52,347 nucleotides of DNA from an uncultured Clostridia bacterium (GTDB taxonomy: Bacteria; Bacillota; Clostridia; Lachnospirales; Anaerotignaceae): contig CALCGT010000033.1 of assembly GCA_937901125.1 (NCBI GenBank), positions 1-52,347 of the forward strand. Direction: 5' to 3'. The position numbers were made by a program, and so were the translations under genes. Position 1 is the first letter of the stretch. Each line of letters starts with the position of its first letter. Under the pieces are notes generated by a model. That model did not search any database and had not been told where the DNA came from. It saw only the letters and a program-made list of their open reading frames with translations. Below, piece after piece: positions 17,960 through 26,161 of the stretch.

Positions 17960-18907
17960 ATGAAATATGCACTGAGAAAATGGAGGCTGTCCGATGCAAA
18001 AGACCTGGCGGCTGCTTTATCCAATCAAAACATACTGAATAATCTGCGGGATGGTCTGCCATTTCCCTATACGGAGCAAGATGGGGCAGACTACATCACT
18101 GCAATGCTGTCAGCAGTTGAAAATACTGCTTTCGCATACGCCATCACGGCAGAGGATAAGGCTATTGGCAGCATCGGTGCCTTCTGACAGGGCAATATCC
18201 ATTCCAAAACGGCAGAGCTGAGATATTACCTAGCAGAGGACTATTGGGGAAAAGGCATTATGACCGATGCCATCTGTCAGCTCTGTAAACTGATTTTTGA
18301 AACTACGGATATTCTGCGCATCTATGCAGAACCCTTTGCCTATAACGTCGGTTCCCGTCGGGCATTGGAAAAGGCATGTTTTCTCTATGAAGGTCTTATG
18401 CGCTGCAATGCTGTGAAAAACGGCAAGGTAGTCGATATGGCCCTATACAGCCTTACCCGCAGCAGGGAGCGTTACCCGATCCGCAGACTGCGTCCGGAGG
18501 AAATACCAAAGGCTCTGGAACTATGCTGGCAGGTGTTTCTGGAATTTGAAGCACCGGAGTATTCCCCGGAGGGAATTGCTGCTTTTCGTGCCAGTCTGTA
18601 TGACCGGGAACGCACCAGAAATCTGAAATTTTATGGCGCTTTTGACGGTGAAAAATTGGTGGGGATTCTCTGTATGAGAGCATCCCGGCATATTGCAGAT
18701 TTTTTTGTGGATGCGGATTATCACGGAAGGGGGATTGGCAGACGCCTGTTCGAGGCGATGCGGCAGGATTATGAAAGGCAGGTCTTTACTGTCCATTCTT
18801 CTCCCTATGCAGTGGAGGTCTATCGGCATCTGGGCTTTGTACCTACGGATACCGAACAGCTCATGGATGGGCTGCGTTATATACCCATGCGGTTTGAAGA
18901 AACGTGA
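17960..18907 (+). pseudogene. Tandem GNAT acetyltransferase with an internal stop
   Basis: A single frame from ATG 17960 to 18907, interrupted only by TGA at 18185-18187. The first half is a RimJ/RimL-type GNAT (LRKWRLSDAKDLAAALSN, then after the stop AELRYYLAEDYWGKGIMTDA and YNVGSRRALEKACF). The second half (from about 18479) is another GNAT domain (IRRLRPEEIPKALELCW, FFVDADYHGRGIGRRLFEAM with the acetyl-CoA loop, VEVYRHLGFVP). Either this is a natural fusion or two genes joined by loss of a stop. A CGA-to-TGA change would explain the nonsense codon. The second domain could still be made separately if translation restarts (for example at 18260). Substrates unknown. Confidence 0.78.
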
Positions 18908-19329
18908 AGGAGTACAATTAGGGGCAGTGGAACGAATGGAAAAGATGAGCAGCACGGAACATCCATGGTACCCCTCTCGCAGGAAGACTTTATCTGCTTT
19001 ATCCATCAAAAGAACTGTTTTTAGAAGTCCATGAAGGATGCTATGCATCAGCAAAATGGACTTCTTTTTTTGTAACAGATCTTTCATGTGTCAAAAATGG
19101 TGAAAATGGCTTGTAAAAGTTTGGGTTTCGGGTATATACGAAGTATGTCAAAACGTGTTATAATAAAAGAGTATTTAACGCACTGCATGTGCTGCATGAT
19201 AGAAAAAGAATTTGGACGAATGAGATAAAAAACGATGTTTATTTGCTTGGGAAAGGAAGAACCGTGATTTTTTTGGCACTCCTTTTTATCAGTAGAAGCG
19301 GATAAGACGATACATACGGGGGAAATACG
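18908..19329 (+). other. Gap with terminator, then promoter region of folE
   Basis: No gene is supported in these 422 bases. A terminator lies at 19023-19072: AGAAGTCCAT (19023-19032) pairs with ATGGACTTCT (19056-19065), followed by a T run. A TATAAT box occurs at 19159-19164, with no good -35 hexamer. The long leader (about 165 bases) before folE has the ribosome site GGGGGAAATACG just before the start. I looked for the tetrahydrofolate riboswitch that sometimes precedes folate genes in Firmicutes and did not recognise its conserved core. Confidence 0.6.
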
Positions 19330-19887
19330 ATGGATAAAGAAAAAATCAAAGAAGGCGTAAAACTGATTCTGGAAGGGATCGGGGAAGATATCCGGCGGGA
19401 AGGGCTTCTGGAAACACCGGACAGGATCGCGAAAATGTATGAGGAACTGGCTGCTGGTTATACGGATGACGCAGCCACACATCTGCAAAAAAGATTTCAT
19501 GTAGATCAAAATGATATGGTTATGGAAAAAGATATTCAGTTTTATTCTTTCTGTGAACACCATATGCTGCCTTTTTATGGAACGGCTGCGATAGCCTATA
19601 TTCCCAATGGAGAAGTGGTAGGGCTGAGCAAAATCGCCAGAACCATTGAAGTTTTTGCAAAGCGTTTTCAGCTGCAGGAACGCCTTACTGCACAGGTGGC
19701 AGATGCTTTTATGGAGGAACTGAAGCCCCAGGGGGTGATGGTTTTGATCGAAGCGGAACATATGTGCATGACTATGCGCGGCATCAAAAAAACGGGGACA
19801 AAAACAGTTACAGTGGTCACAAGAGGGGTATTCGACGCCAATGAAAAATTGCAGAACAGCTTTTACCGTATGTTAGAGCGGAGGTAA
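19330..19887 (+). CDS. folE: GTP cyclohydrolase I
   Basis: 185 residues, normal for type IA GTP cyclohydrolase, which converts GTP to 7,8-dihydroneopterin triphosphate, the first step of folate synthesis. Signature elements: LETPDRIAKMYEELAAGY, FYSFCEHHMLPFYG (zinc Cys and active-site His residues), GLSKIARTIEVFAKRFQLQERLT and EAEHMCMTMRGIKK with the second zinc cysteine. First gene of folE-HD-folP-folBK; the next start follows after 7 bases. Cytosolic. The operon lies inside the serine-recombinase element, unusual for a housekeeping pathway. Confidence 0.95.
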   Translation: MDKEKIKEGVKLILEGIGEDIRREGLLETPDRIAKMYEELAAGYTDDAATHLQKRFHVDQNDMVMEKDIQFYSFCEHHMLPFYGTAAIAYIPNGEVVGLSKIARTIEVFAKRFQLQERLTAQVADAFMEELKPQGVMVLIEAEHMCMTMRGIKKTGTKTVTVVTRGVFDANEKLQNSFYRMLERR

Positions 19888-19894
19888 TCGGCCG

Positions 19895-20377
19895 ATGGAG
19901 AGAGTGAATCAAATCTGTACCCATCCTCTTTGGAAGGACAGCCTGCAAAAAATACAGGAGTTGGAGCAGGATCGTATTTTTTGCCGCCATACCATAGAAC
20001 ATTTTTTGGATGTGGCCAGGATCGCCTATATTGAAAATCTGGAAAGAAATCTGCATTTTTCAAAAGAGATTATTTATGCAGCAGCCCTGCTGCATGATAT
20101 TGGCAGACACCTGCAGTATACCCAAGGCATTCCCCATGAGGAGGGAAGCTTTCAGATAGCAGAAGAAATTTTAATAGAATGTGGCTTTGAAAAAGAAGAG
20201 CAGGAACAGATCCTATCCGCCATCCGATCACACAGAAGAAAGGAAACCAGATTTGCCGATGACCTGAAGGGTATCCTTTACCGGGCGGATAAGAAATCGA
20301 GAAACTGTGCTTTTTGCGCTGCGTTTCAGGAGTGTAACTGGGATAGAGAAAAGAAAAATTTTGTTATTACTGTTTAA
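19895..20377 (+). CDS. HD-domain phosphohydrolase in the folate operon
   Basis: 160 residues. The metal-binding HD motif is complete: HTIEHFLDVARIA (first His), AAALLHDIGRHLQY (His-Asp) and later SAIRSHRR with AD in LYRADKKSRNCAF. Such HD proteins recur between folE and folP in Clostridia. The pathway lacks a visible enzyme for removing pyrophosphate from dihydroneopterin triphosphate, and a phosphohydrolase in this position is a reasonable candidate (inference, not shown here). It starts 7 bases after folE and is followed after 45 bases by folP. The Cys-rich tail (CAFCAAFQEC) may bind metal or be a regulatory element. Confidence 0.82.
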   Translation: MERVNQICTHPLWKDSLQKIQELEQDRIFCRHTIEHFLDVARIAYIENLERNLHFSKEIIYAAALLHDIGRHLQYTQGIPHEEGSFQIAEEILIECGFEKEEQEQILSAIRSHRRKETRFADDLKGILYRADKKSRNCAFCAAFQECNWDREKKNFVITV

Positions 20378-20422
20378 GATAGAAGCAGTATGCTGTTTCG
20401 TTTGATTTTGGAGGAAAACAAT

Positions 20423-21244
20423 ATGATGAAAATTGGGAATCGTATGTTTGATGTGGAAAATGACTGCTATATCATGGGGATTTTGAATGTTACCCCGGAT
20501 TCTTTTTCCGATGGCGGAAAGTGGAATGACCTGGAAAAGGCAAAAAAACATGCAGCGGATATGATAGAAGAAGGGGCTTCTATGATTGATGTAGGGGGCG
20601 AATCTACACGACCCGGGCATAAACAGATCAGTATTCAGGAAGAGATTGAACGGGTTGTACCTGTCATTGAAATGATTAAAAAGAATTTTGACATTCCTAT
20701 TTCCATCGACAGCTATAAAAGCCCTGTGGTGGAAGAAGCATTGAAAGCAGGTGCAGATCTGGTAAATGATATCTGGGGGCTGAAATATGACCGAAAGATG
20801 GCAGAGCTCATCGCCCGCTATCAGGTACCCTGTTGTTTGATGCATAATCGCGAGGCTGCAGTATATGACGATTTTCTGGAGGATATGTGCCGTGATATGA
20901 AAGAATCTGTATCCATCGCAAAGCAGGCAGGCGTTGGGGATCATCAGATCATTCTGGACCCGGGGGTCGGTTTCGGCAAGACTTATGAACACAACCTGAT
21001 GGCCATCCATCATTTGGAGCGGTTGGTAGAATTGGGGTATCCGGTACTTTTGGCAACTTCCAGAAAATCTGTCATTGGCCTGACCCTTGACCTGCCCACA
21101 GATCAGCGAGTGGAGGGAACGCTGGTAACGACTGTGCTGGGCGTACAGAAAAAAGCCGCATTTATCCGTGTGCATGATGTAAAGGAAAATATGAGAGCCA
21201 TCCGCATGACCCAGGCGATTTTGAGAGAAGGCAGAAAAGAATGA
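20423..21244 (+). CDS. folP: Dihydropteroate synthase
   Basis: 273 residues from ATG 20423, chosen because TTGGAGGAAAAC lies 5-10 bases upstream; an earlier in-frame start lacks one. It condenses 4-aminobenzoate with hydroxymethyl-dihydropterin diphosphate. Signature motifs are intact: IMGILNVTPDSFSDGG, GASMIDVGGESTRPG, SIDSYKSPVVEEALKAG, NDIWGLK, DPGVGFGKT and LLATSRKSVIG. The stop overlaps the next start (ATGA at 21241). It is the target of sulfonamides in general; no resistance-type insertion is recognisable by eye. Confidence 0.95.
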   Translation: MMKIGNRMFDVENDCYIMGILNVTPDSFSDGGKWNDLEKAKKHAADMIEEGASMIDVGGESTRPGHKQISIQEEIERVVPVIEMIKKNFDIPISIDSYKSPVVEEALKAGADLVNDIWGLKYDRKMAELIARYQVPCCLMHNREAAVYDDFLEDMCRDMKESVSIAKQAGVGDHQIILDPGVGFGKTYEHNLMAIHHLERLVELGYPVLLATSRKSVIGLTLDLPTDQRVEGTLVTTVLGVQKKAAFIRVHDVKENMRAIRMTQAILREGRKE

Positions 21245-22077
21245 GATCCAAATATTATGATAAAATACAAATTAAAAATCTGGAGGTTTTTGCAAACCAT
21301 GGCGTATTTCCCGAGGAGACCCGACTGGGACAGAAATTTCTGCTCTCCCTTGTCATGTATCTGGACACCAGAAAGGCAGGGAAAACCGACGATCTGGAAA
21401 AATCGGTGAATTATGGAGAAGTAAGCGGTTTTATGACTGCCTATATGAAAGAACATCCCTGCAATTTGATCGAGGCAGCGGCGGAGAATCTGGCGGAGGA
21501 ATTGCTGCTGCGCTATCCCCTTCTGGAAGGGATCACCCTGAAATTGAAGAAGCCCTGGGCACCGGTAGGGCTTCCCCTGGAAACGGTTTCTGTGGAGATC
21601 ACAAGATTCTGGCATAAGGCCTATCTGGGGCTTGGTTCCAATATGGGAGATAAGAAAGGGTATCTGGATCAGGCGGTAAAAGCCTTGGATGAAACGAGGG
21701 GGTGCCGGGTGGAAAAGGTGTCTTCTTATTTGGTAACGGAGCCTTATGGCGGTGTGGAGCAGGATGATTTTCTAAATGCCTGCCTGATTTTAAAGACCTT
21801 TCTTCCCCCTCAGGAATTATTGGAACGGCTCCATGAAATCGAGCAGGCAGCCCATAGAGAACGGGTGATCCACTGGGGCCCCAGAACACTGGATCTGGAC
21901 ATCCTGCTCTATGATGATGAAATTTTGGAAACAGAAGATTTGGTGATTCCCCATGTAGAAATGCATCTGCGGGAATTTGTGCTGAAGCCCCTGTCTGAAA
22001 TCGCACCCAACAAACGGCATCCCATATACCAAAAGACCATTGCCCAACTGGCGGCAGAGATATGTGCCCGGAAATAA
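21241..22077 (+). CDS. folBK: Bifunctional dihydroneopterin aldolase / HPPK
   Basis: 278 residues fused from two enzymes. Residues 1-120 form FolB (IKNLEVFANHGVFPEETRLGQKF, SVNYGEVSGFM), which splits dihydroneopterin to hydroxymethyl-dihydropterin and glycolaldehyde. Residues about 122-278 form FolK (AYLGLGSNMGDKKGYLDQAV, LNACLILKT, RVIHWGPRTLDLDILLYDD, IPHVEMHLREFVLKPL), which diphosphorylates the pterin with ATP. The product feeds FolP just upstream. This fusion is known in several Firmicutes. Last gene of the folate operon; a hairpin with T run follows at 22118. Confidence 0.95.
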   Translation: MRSKYYDKIQIKNLEVFANHGVFPEETRLGQKFLLSLVMYLDTRKAGKTDDLEKSVNYGEVSGFMTAYMKEHPCNLIEAAAENLAEELLLRYPLLEGITLKLKKPWAPVGLPLETVSVEITRFWHKAYLGLGSNMGDKKGYLDQAVKALDETRGCRVEKVSSYLVTEPYGGVEQDDFLNACLILKTFLPPQELLERLHEIEQAAHRERVIHWGPRTLDLDILLYDDEILETEDLVIPHVEMHLREFVLKPLSEIAPNKRHPIYQKTIAQLAAEICARK

Positions 22078-22117
22078 CCTGTGACATTGCAAAAGAAGGA
22101 TTGTATTTTTAGAGGAT

Positions 22118-22171
22118 AAAGCGTTTTTGTTTGACTGCGTCGAAAAGACGTAAGAACAGGAACGCTTTTTT
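22118..22171 (+). terminator. Putative terminator after the folate operon
   Basis: AAAGCGTT (22118-22125) can pair with AACGCTTT near 22161-22168, followed by a short T run. The long intervening arm (GACTGCGTCGAAAAGACG) adds a small inner hairpin. Weaker than a textbook terminator because the loop is large. Confidence 0.6.
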
Positions 22172-22186
22172 ATTGGAAGAAATATA

Positions 22187-22221
22187 TTGACAGATAAGTG
22201 TATTATTGCTATGATACACTT
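22187..22221 (+). promoter_or_regulatory. Promoter with overlapping inverted repeat, GntR/ABC operon
   Basis: TTGACA (22187-22192), 17-base spacer, TATGAT (22210-22215). Overlapping it is an inverted repeat AAGTGTA (22196-22202) and TACACTT (22215-22221), 12 bases apart, with another AAGTGTAC immediately downstream. The repeat covers the spacer and the -10 box, an ideal repressor position. YtrA-type GntR regulators use operators of this kind, and the first gene of the operon encodes one, so autorepression is likely. Confidence 0.72.
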
Positions 22222-22269
22222 AAGAAGTGTACTGTAAGAGTAATACAGTTGGAAGGGAGGGAATGAAAG

Positions 22270-22656
22270 ATGCTGGATTTTAAGAAATTGGAATTAAATC
22301 CATCGGAAGCGGTGTATCTGCAGATCGTTTCTTTCGTGAAGCGGCAAATTTTCATCGGAACTGTAGAACAGGGAGAGTCCCTGCCTTCCCGCAGAGAAAT
22401 GGCAGCACTTTTGAAGATCAATCCCAATACGGTGCAAAAGGCATTTCGCCTGTTGGAAGAAGAGGGGCTTGTGGTGACACCGCCCCATGCCGTCAGTATC
22501 ATCCATTGGGATGAGGAGATCTACGCAGCCATCCAAAAGGAACTGACCGCAGGGCTGGTAGTGGATTTTGTGGCACAGGCAAAAGCGAATGGATTGACCT
22601 TGGATATGGTGTTGGTATTGCTGAAGAATGAATGGGAAAAGGGGGATGAAAGATGA
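22270..22656 (+). CDS. GntR-family regulator, YtrA subfamily
   Basis: 128 residues. The winged helix is at residues 10-75 (AVYLQIVSFVKRQIFIGTVE, SLPSRREMAALLKINPNTVQKAFRLLEEEGLV), the standard GntR DNA-binding signature. The tail is short (about 50 residues) and lacks an effector domain, which places it in the YtrA group, small regulators that control the ABC transporter encoded with them. The start at 22270 follows GGAAGGGAGGG. The stop overlaps the next ATG (ATGA at 22653). Likely binds the inverted repeat at 22196-22221. Confidence 0.88.
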   Translation: MLDFKKLELNPSEAVYLQIVSFVKRQIFIGTVEQGESLPSRREMAALLKINPNTVQKAFRLLEEEGLVVTPPHAVSIIHWDEEIYAAIQKELTAGLVVDFVAQAKANGLTLDMVLVLLKNEWEKGDER

Positions 22657-23516
22657 AGAATGTATTGAAATTAAGTGACTATTTCTTTTCCTGGATGATG
22701 AAAAAAGGTGGGAAAGGAATTTTAGGCGGAAGCATCGTCTTGGGTGGCATTTTATTGCTGGCAAGCTCCTTCACACAGGTTGCTACAGAACTGGACAGGA
22801 GTCATTTCCCCAAGGCATTTTTGCCCTATGAGGAAATCATAGACAGTAGCGGCATCCCGATTTTGTTTCTAGCAGGCTTAGTGCTTCTTTTTGTCATGAT
22901 CTTTTGGCAGGCAAAGAGTTTCTACATCAACAATAAGGGGATCTATACTCTACTGACATTGCCCATGAAACGGGAGCAGGTTTATTTTTCCTTCCTGCTT
23001 TCGGGAATGGCGATGATCCTGCTGTATTTTATGGCATGGCTGATTCTGATCGTTACGGCATATTTCCCTGTGATGGCAAGCCATACGAAGGTGGCGGCAG
23101 AGGAAATTTTTTATGTGACACCGGATGTGACAGTGAAAGGGTTGGATGCCACCAGAACAAACGGGCTGTATCTGGCCTTTCAGCGGAGTGTTTTCCTATA
23201 TGCAGCCTTTCCAGTGAGCATCGTCAGAGGGTTGTCTTTGGCTGGAGGCCTTTTTCTGATCTTAACAAGCATACTCTATGCAGGGCTGCATCATGCAGAA
23301 CCCTTTGCTGCAGCAGCTATGGCTGTGGGGGGTATTTTTATCGGTGGTTATACGATAATGCTGGCATTGCTCTGGAGGGAAGATATCCTGCAATATTGCT
23401 CTTATGCGCAGACTGTGACAGGGAAGGGTATCGTTATGGGCGTGCTTTGTGTGGTATTGTCCATCGGTGTGGTTTTGCTTTCTGTAAAAGATATGCGGAA
23501 AAAATATGTGGCATAG
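22653..23516 (+). CDS. ABC transporter membrane protein of the YtrA-type operon
   Basis: 287 residues, strongly hydrophobic, with about six membrane segments, including GGSIVLGGILLLASS, ILFLAGLVLLFVMIFW, LSGMAMILLYFMAWLILIV, SLAGGLFLILTSILYAGL, AMAVGGIFIGGYTIMLALL and VMGVLCVVLSIGVVLLSV. No nucleotide-binding motif, so it is the permease partner of the ATPase at 25121. Similar proteins sit between a YtrA-like regulator and an ATPase in many Firmicutes. These systems respond to cell-wall stress or peptide antibiotics in known examples; the substrate here is unknown. Its C-terminus ends in RKKYVA and a GGGGAAGAGG ribosome site for the next gene follows. Confidence 0.75.
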   Translation: MKNVLKLSDYFFSWMMKKGGKGILGGSIVLGGILLLASSFTQVATELDRSHFPKAFLPYEEIIDSSGIPILFLAGLVLLFVMIFWQAKSFYINNKGIYTLLTLPMKREQVYFSFLLSGMAMILLYFMAWLILIVTAYFPVMASHTKVAAEEIFYVTPDVTVKGLDATRTNGLYLAFQRSVFLYAAFPVSIVRGLSLAGGLFLILTSILYAGLHHAEPFAAAAMAVGGIFIGGYTIMLALLWREDILQYCSYAQTVTGKGIVMGVLCVVLSIGVVLLSVKDMRKKYVA

Positions 23517-23531
23517 AAAGGGGGAAGAGGT

Positions 23532-25127
23532 ATGAAAAAAAGAAGTTGGGTCATGGAGAGCATTCTGTGCGCCATTGTTTGTTTTGTTGTCTTTGGGGTC
23601 TATATGATGCAGGCAAAGGATAACGGGACTTTTCAGCTGGAGGACTTGGAGGGGGACAGGGCATATCTTTCCGATTTTCCTCTGGAAGGCCACGGCGGTG
23701 ATCAGGTGAGCAGTTTCCGTTTCTCTATTTTAGATGGGAATCTGGAAACGGCCTTTTATCACTGCGGCGTTGAGGAACTGGAGACAAAGATAAAAGGGGA
23801 AAGATGTGGTCTTTCCTCACTGGAAACAAATTTTGTTTCCGCTCTGCCAGAGGAAGAATATTTTGACCAGACGGTAATCGCTGCTGCGGAAGGAGCAAAT
23901 GTGGAAGAAAAAGATACGTCCTCCATACATCTTTTCGACGGCAGAAATGGCATCGAAGGGATGACGGGTCAGACGATCACCATGGATGCGGCTGAGGTTT
24001 TTTGTGAAATCGACCATTGGAATTATTTGAAGAAAATAGGCAGCGGATGGCAGGGAGAATGGATTGGCGCAAGATATTCTACGGGGCTAATCCTTCGGGA
24101 TAAAGAATACTTTTATACTGCGGACAATAAGCATTTTTTCATGGATAATTATAATTATGCTGCGGATGGACAGGACGGCGGGAGCCTGCATACCTATCTG
24201 GCAGAAATCGGAGATGATGTTTATGCGGTGACAGCCCCCGATGAACGCTGCCAGGGACAGACCTATGTGTTTCGATTGGCTCTTGATGATTATGATGCTG
24301 TAAATGGTGAAATGTTTGTAGATACGTATAAAGAAAAAACATTGGTAGAAGTTGCCCAGGACAGAACAGTATTGGGGGAAGCCGTTCCACTGATCCCTGT
24401 TCCTGATCCGGCAGAAAGCAAAGTAGTTGGACTGGATGCTGTCGCAGAAAAAGACCTGCTGCTGCTCTATCGTACAGAAGGAGATACCTTCATCGTGGAT
24501 GCTTATGATACCGCAGGGAAGCTGTTGGGCAGCGGCAGCAGACAGCTTTTGGATGAATCAGAGCGTTATAAAGATAATTTGACTTATGTATACAAAGATT
24601 TCCGCATTGCCGATGAGGTAGAATCCAATATCGTTCCATGGGAGGAAGGAACTTCTTTGGAGATTGATGTGCGGGGATTTCTGGAGGCAGAAGAGAACGA
24701 CCAGCATTATGGCGGAGCCAGCATGATTACAGGAAGTATTCTTCTTTGGATTGACAATGCAGGAAAGGTTGAAGAAGTTTCTTTCGACGCGAAAGGAGAT
24801 CAGGCGATTGTCCGTGGGGACAAAGTGCTGTATTTCAGCAGCAGAACCGCAGAAGAAGGAAAACAGATTGATGAAGTGTTGGGCTATGGCACGCCGGAAA
24901 CAGAGTATCTGGAAGTTTATGATAAAAACAGCGGAAAGCTTCTCTATCGGGGCAGGCTGAAAACAGATTTCTGGCAAGATGACCTGAAATTCCTTGCCGG
25001 TGTAGACAATGCGCCAAAGGCAGGCTATATCCGAAAAGAAACAGTGAATGCAACTGGAGATCATAACCTGAACAGATATATGCAATGTTACATTGCAGGC
25101 AGATGTGAGGAGGGAGACAGATGGTAG
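23532..25127 (+). CDS. Large extracytoplasmic protein with N-terminal anchor, ABC operon
   Basis: 531 residues. The N-terminus (KKRSWVMESILCAIVCFVVFGVYMM) has one membrane segment with positive charges before it, so the remaining ~500 residues should face outward. The rest is acidic and hydrophilic, with repeated beta-rich segments (VDAYDTAGKLLGSGSRQL, LEVYDKNSGKLLYRGRL, LYFSSRTAEEG), which suggest a propeller-like or repeated beta fold; no named family was recognised. Its stop overlaps the ATPase start by 7 bases (25121-25127), so translation is coupled. It may be a substrate-binding or sensing subunit of the ABC system (inference). Confidence 0.6.
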   Translation: MKKRSWVMESILCAIVCFVVFGVYMMQAKDNGTFQLEDLEGDRAYLSDFPLEGHGGDQVSSFRFSILDGNLETAFYHCGVEELETKIKGERCGLSSLETNFVSALPEEEYFDQTVIAAAEGANVEEKDTSSIHLFDGRNGIEGMTGQTITMDAAEVFCEIDHWNYLKKIGSGWQGEWIGARYSTGLILRDKEYFYTADNKHFFMDNYNYAADGQDGGSLHTYLAEIGDDVYAVTAPDERCQGQTYVFRLALDDYDAVNGEMFVDTYKEKTLVEVAQDRTVLGEAVPLIPVPDPAESKVVGLDAVAEKDLLLLYRTEGDTFIVDAYDTAGKLLGSGSRQLLDESERYKDNLTYVYKDFRIADEVESNIVPWEEGTSLEIDVRGFLEAEENDQHYGGASMITGSILLWIDNAGKVEEVSFDAKGDQAIVRGDKVLYFSSRTAEEGKQIDEVLGYGTPETEYLEVYDKNSGKLLYRGRLKTDFWQDDLKFLAGVDNAPKAGYIRKETVNATGDHNLNRYMQCYIAGRCEEGDRW

Positions 25128-25837
25128 AAGTAAAAGACTTGAAGTTTTCTTATCTGGTTGGAATGGATATCTTAAAAGACGTGTCTTTTCAGGTGGAAAC
25201 AGGAGAGATCGTTGGGGTGCTTGGTGCCAATGGTGTTGGCAAGTCTACATTGTTGAAGCTGATGGCAGGTATCCTGACACCCAGGAGTGGAAGTATTTCC
25301 GTAGAGGGAAAGCCTGTACAGGAATCCTATGGGAAGGTCGCATATATCAGCGAAGCAGGCAGCTATTTCAAGGACTTGACACCCAAGGAATTTGGTGCGT
25401 TTCTGCTAGATTTCTTCCCTGATTTTGATATGGCCTATTACGAAAAGCTGTTGGCTTATTTCCAATTGGAGGAAAAGCCCATCAAAAATATGTCCAAAGG
25501 GCAAAAGGCCAAAGTAGAAGTAGCAGCCGGCATGGCCAAACGGGCAAAATACATTATTATGGATGAACCTTTTATCGGAAAGGATATGTTCACCCGACAG
25601 GATTTTATGCAGGCACTGGCAGGTAGCTTAACGGGAGAAGAAACCATTTTTATCACGACCCATGAGATCGATGAGATCGAAAACTTTATCGACTGTGCGC
25701 TGATTTTAAAGGATGGAAAAATTGCCGCCGATGTTCGGATAGACGATTTACGCAGGCAAGGGAAGAGCCTGACAGGGCTGATGAAGGAAGTAACAGGCTA
25801 TAAAGATGGGAATTTCACAGAGCTTTTAGAAAGATAA
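25121..25837 (+). CDS. ABC transporter ATP-binding protein
   Basis: 238 residues. Walker A GANGVGKST, Q-loop region (VAYISEAGSYFKDLT lacks the usual Gln, Ser-Glu in its place), signature MSKGQKAKVEVAAG (SKGQ, close to SGGQ), Walker B YIIMDEPFIGKD and the switch histidine in TTHEIDEIE. It is of the YtrB/CcmA-like class found with YtrA regulators. It would energise the membrane protein encoded at 22653. The operon order regulator, permease, exoprotein, ATPase is unusual, since the ATPase is last. A terminator follows after 12 bases. Confidence 0.88.
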   Translation: MVEVKDLKFSYLVGMDILKDVSFQVETGEIVGVLGANGVGKSTLLKLMAGILTPRSGSISVEGKPVQESYGKVAYISEAGSYFKDLTPKEFGAFLLDFFPDFDMAYYEKLLAYFQLEEKPIKNMSKGQKAKVEVAAGMAKRAKYIIMDEPFIGKDMFTRQDFMQALAGSLTGEETIFITTHEIDEIENFIDCALILKDGKIAADVRIDDLRRQGKSLTGLMKEVTGYKDGNFTELLER

Positions 25838-25849
25838 AGATAAGAAATG

Positions 25850-25893
25850 ATATCGTCCCCTTCGGTTTTATGGAACCGAGGGGGATATTTTAT
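25850..25893 (+). terminator. Terminator of the GntR/ABC operon
   Basis: The stem ATATC-TCCCC-TCGGTT (from 25850) pairs with AACCGAGGGGGATAT (25874-25888), followed by TTTTATC. The arms match over about 14 pairs with one or two bulges. Confidence 0.82.
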
Positions 25894-26161
25894 CTCCAAA
25901 AAGAGTTTTTATTTCTGAATGTACAGATTTCTGGACACCGGTTTTGTTACAGTAATAGCAACAGAAGAAAGATGTCCGGGAAGGAGGGATAAAGAAGTCA
26001 TGTTTATTGCAAATTCAAAGTTCATTTGTGGGGATGCTGTTTTGAAGTATAATACCTTAACCAAAGAAATGAGGTTATGAGGTGGTATAGATTTACAGAT
26101 CAGTGATTTTTTTGGCTTGTACTGCAATAAACATATAAAAACGAGAAAAGGGAGAATGGGT
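25894..26161 (+). other. Gap upstream of the recombinase genes with one possible micro-ORF
   Basis: Between the ABC operon terminator and the small gene at 26162 there is no conventional gene. A 26-codon frame at 26000-26080 (begins MFIANSKFICGD, ends TKEMRL) has a full AAGGAGGGA ribosome site 10 bases upstream, better than most genes here. It could be a micro-protein of the element or a leader peptide. No family was recognised. Confidence 0.4.

Noticed and set aside
1473..18187. In-frame TGA codons as possible selenocysteine sites
   Set aside because: Only two of the four nonsense codons are TGA, two are TAG, none is in a redox motif, and no hairpin of the bacterial type follows. Nearby frameshifts and deletions show ordinary decay.
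19081..19329. A tetrahydrofolate riboswitch before folE
   Set aside because: The leader is long enough but I could not find the conserved core or pairing of that riboswitch.
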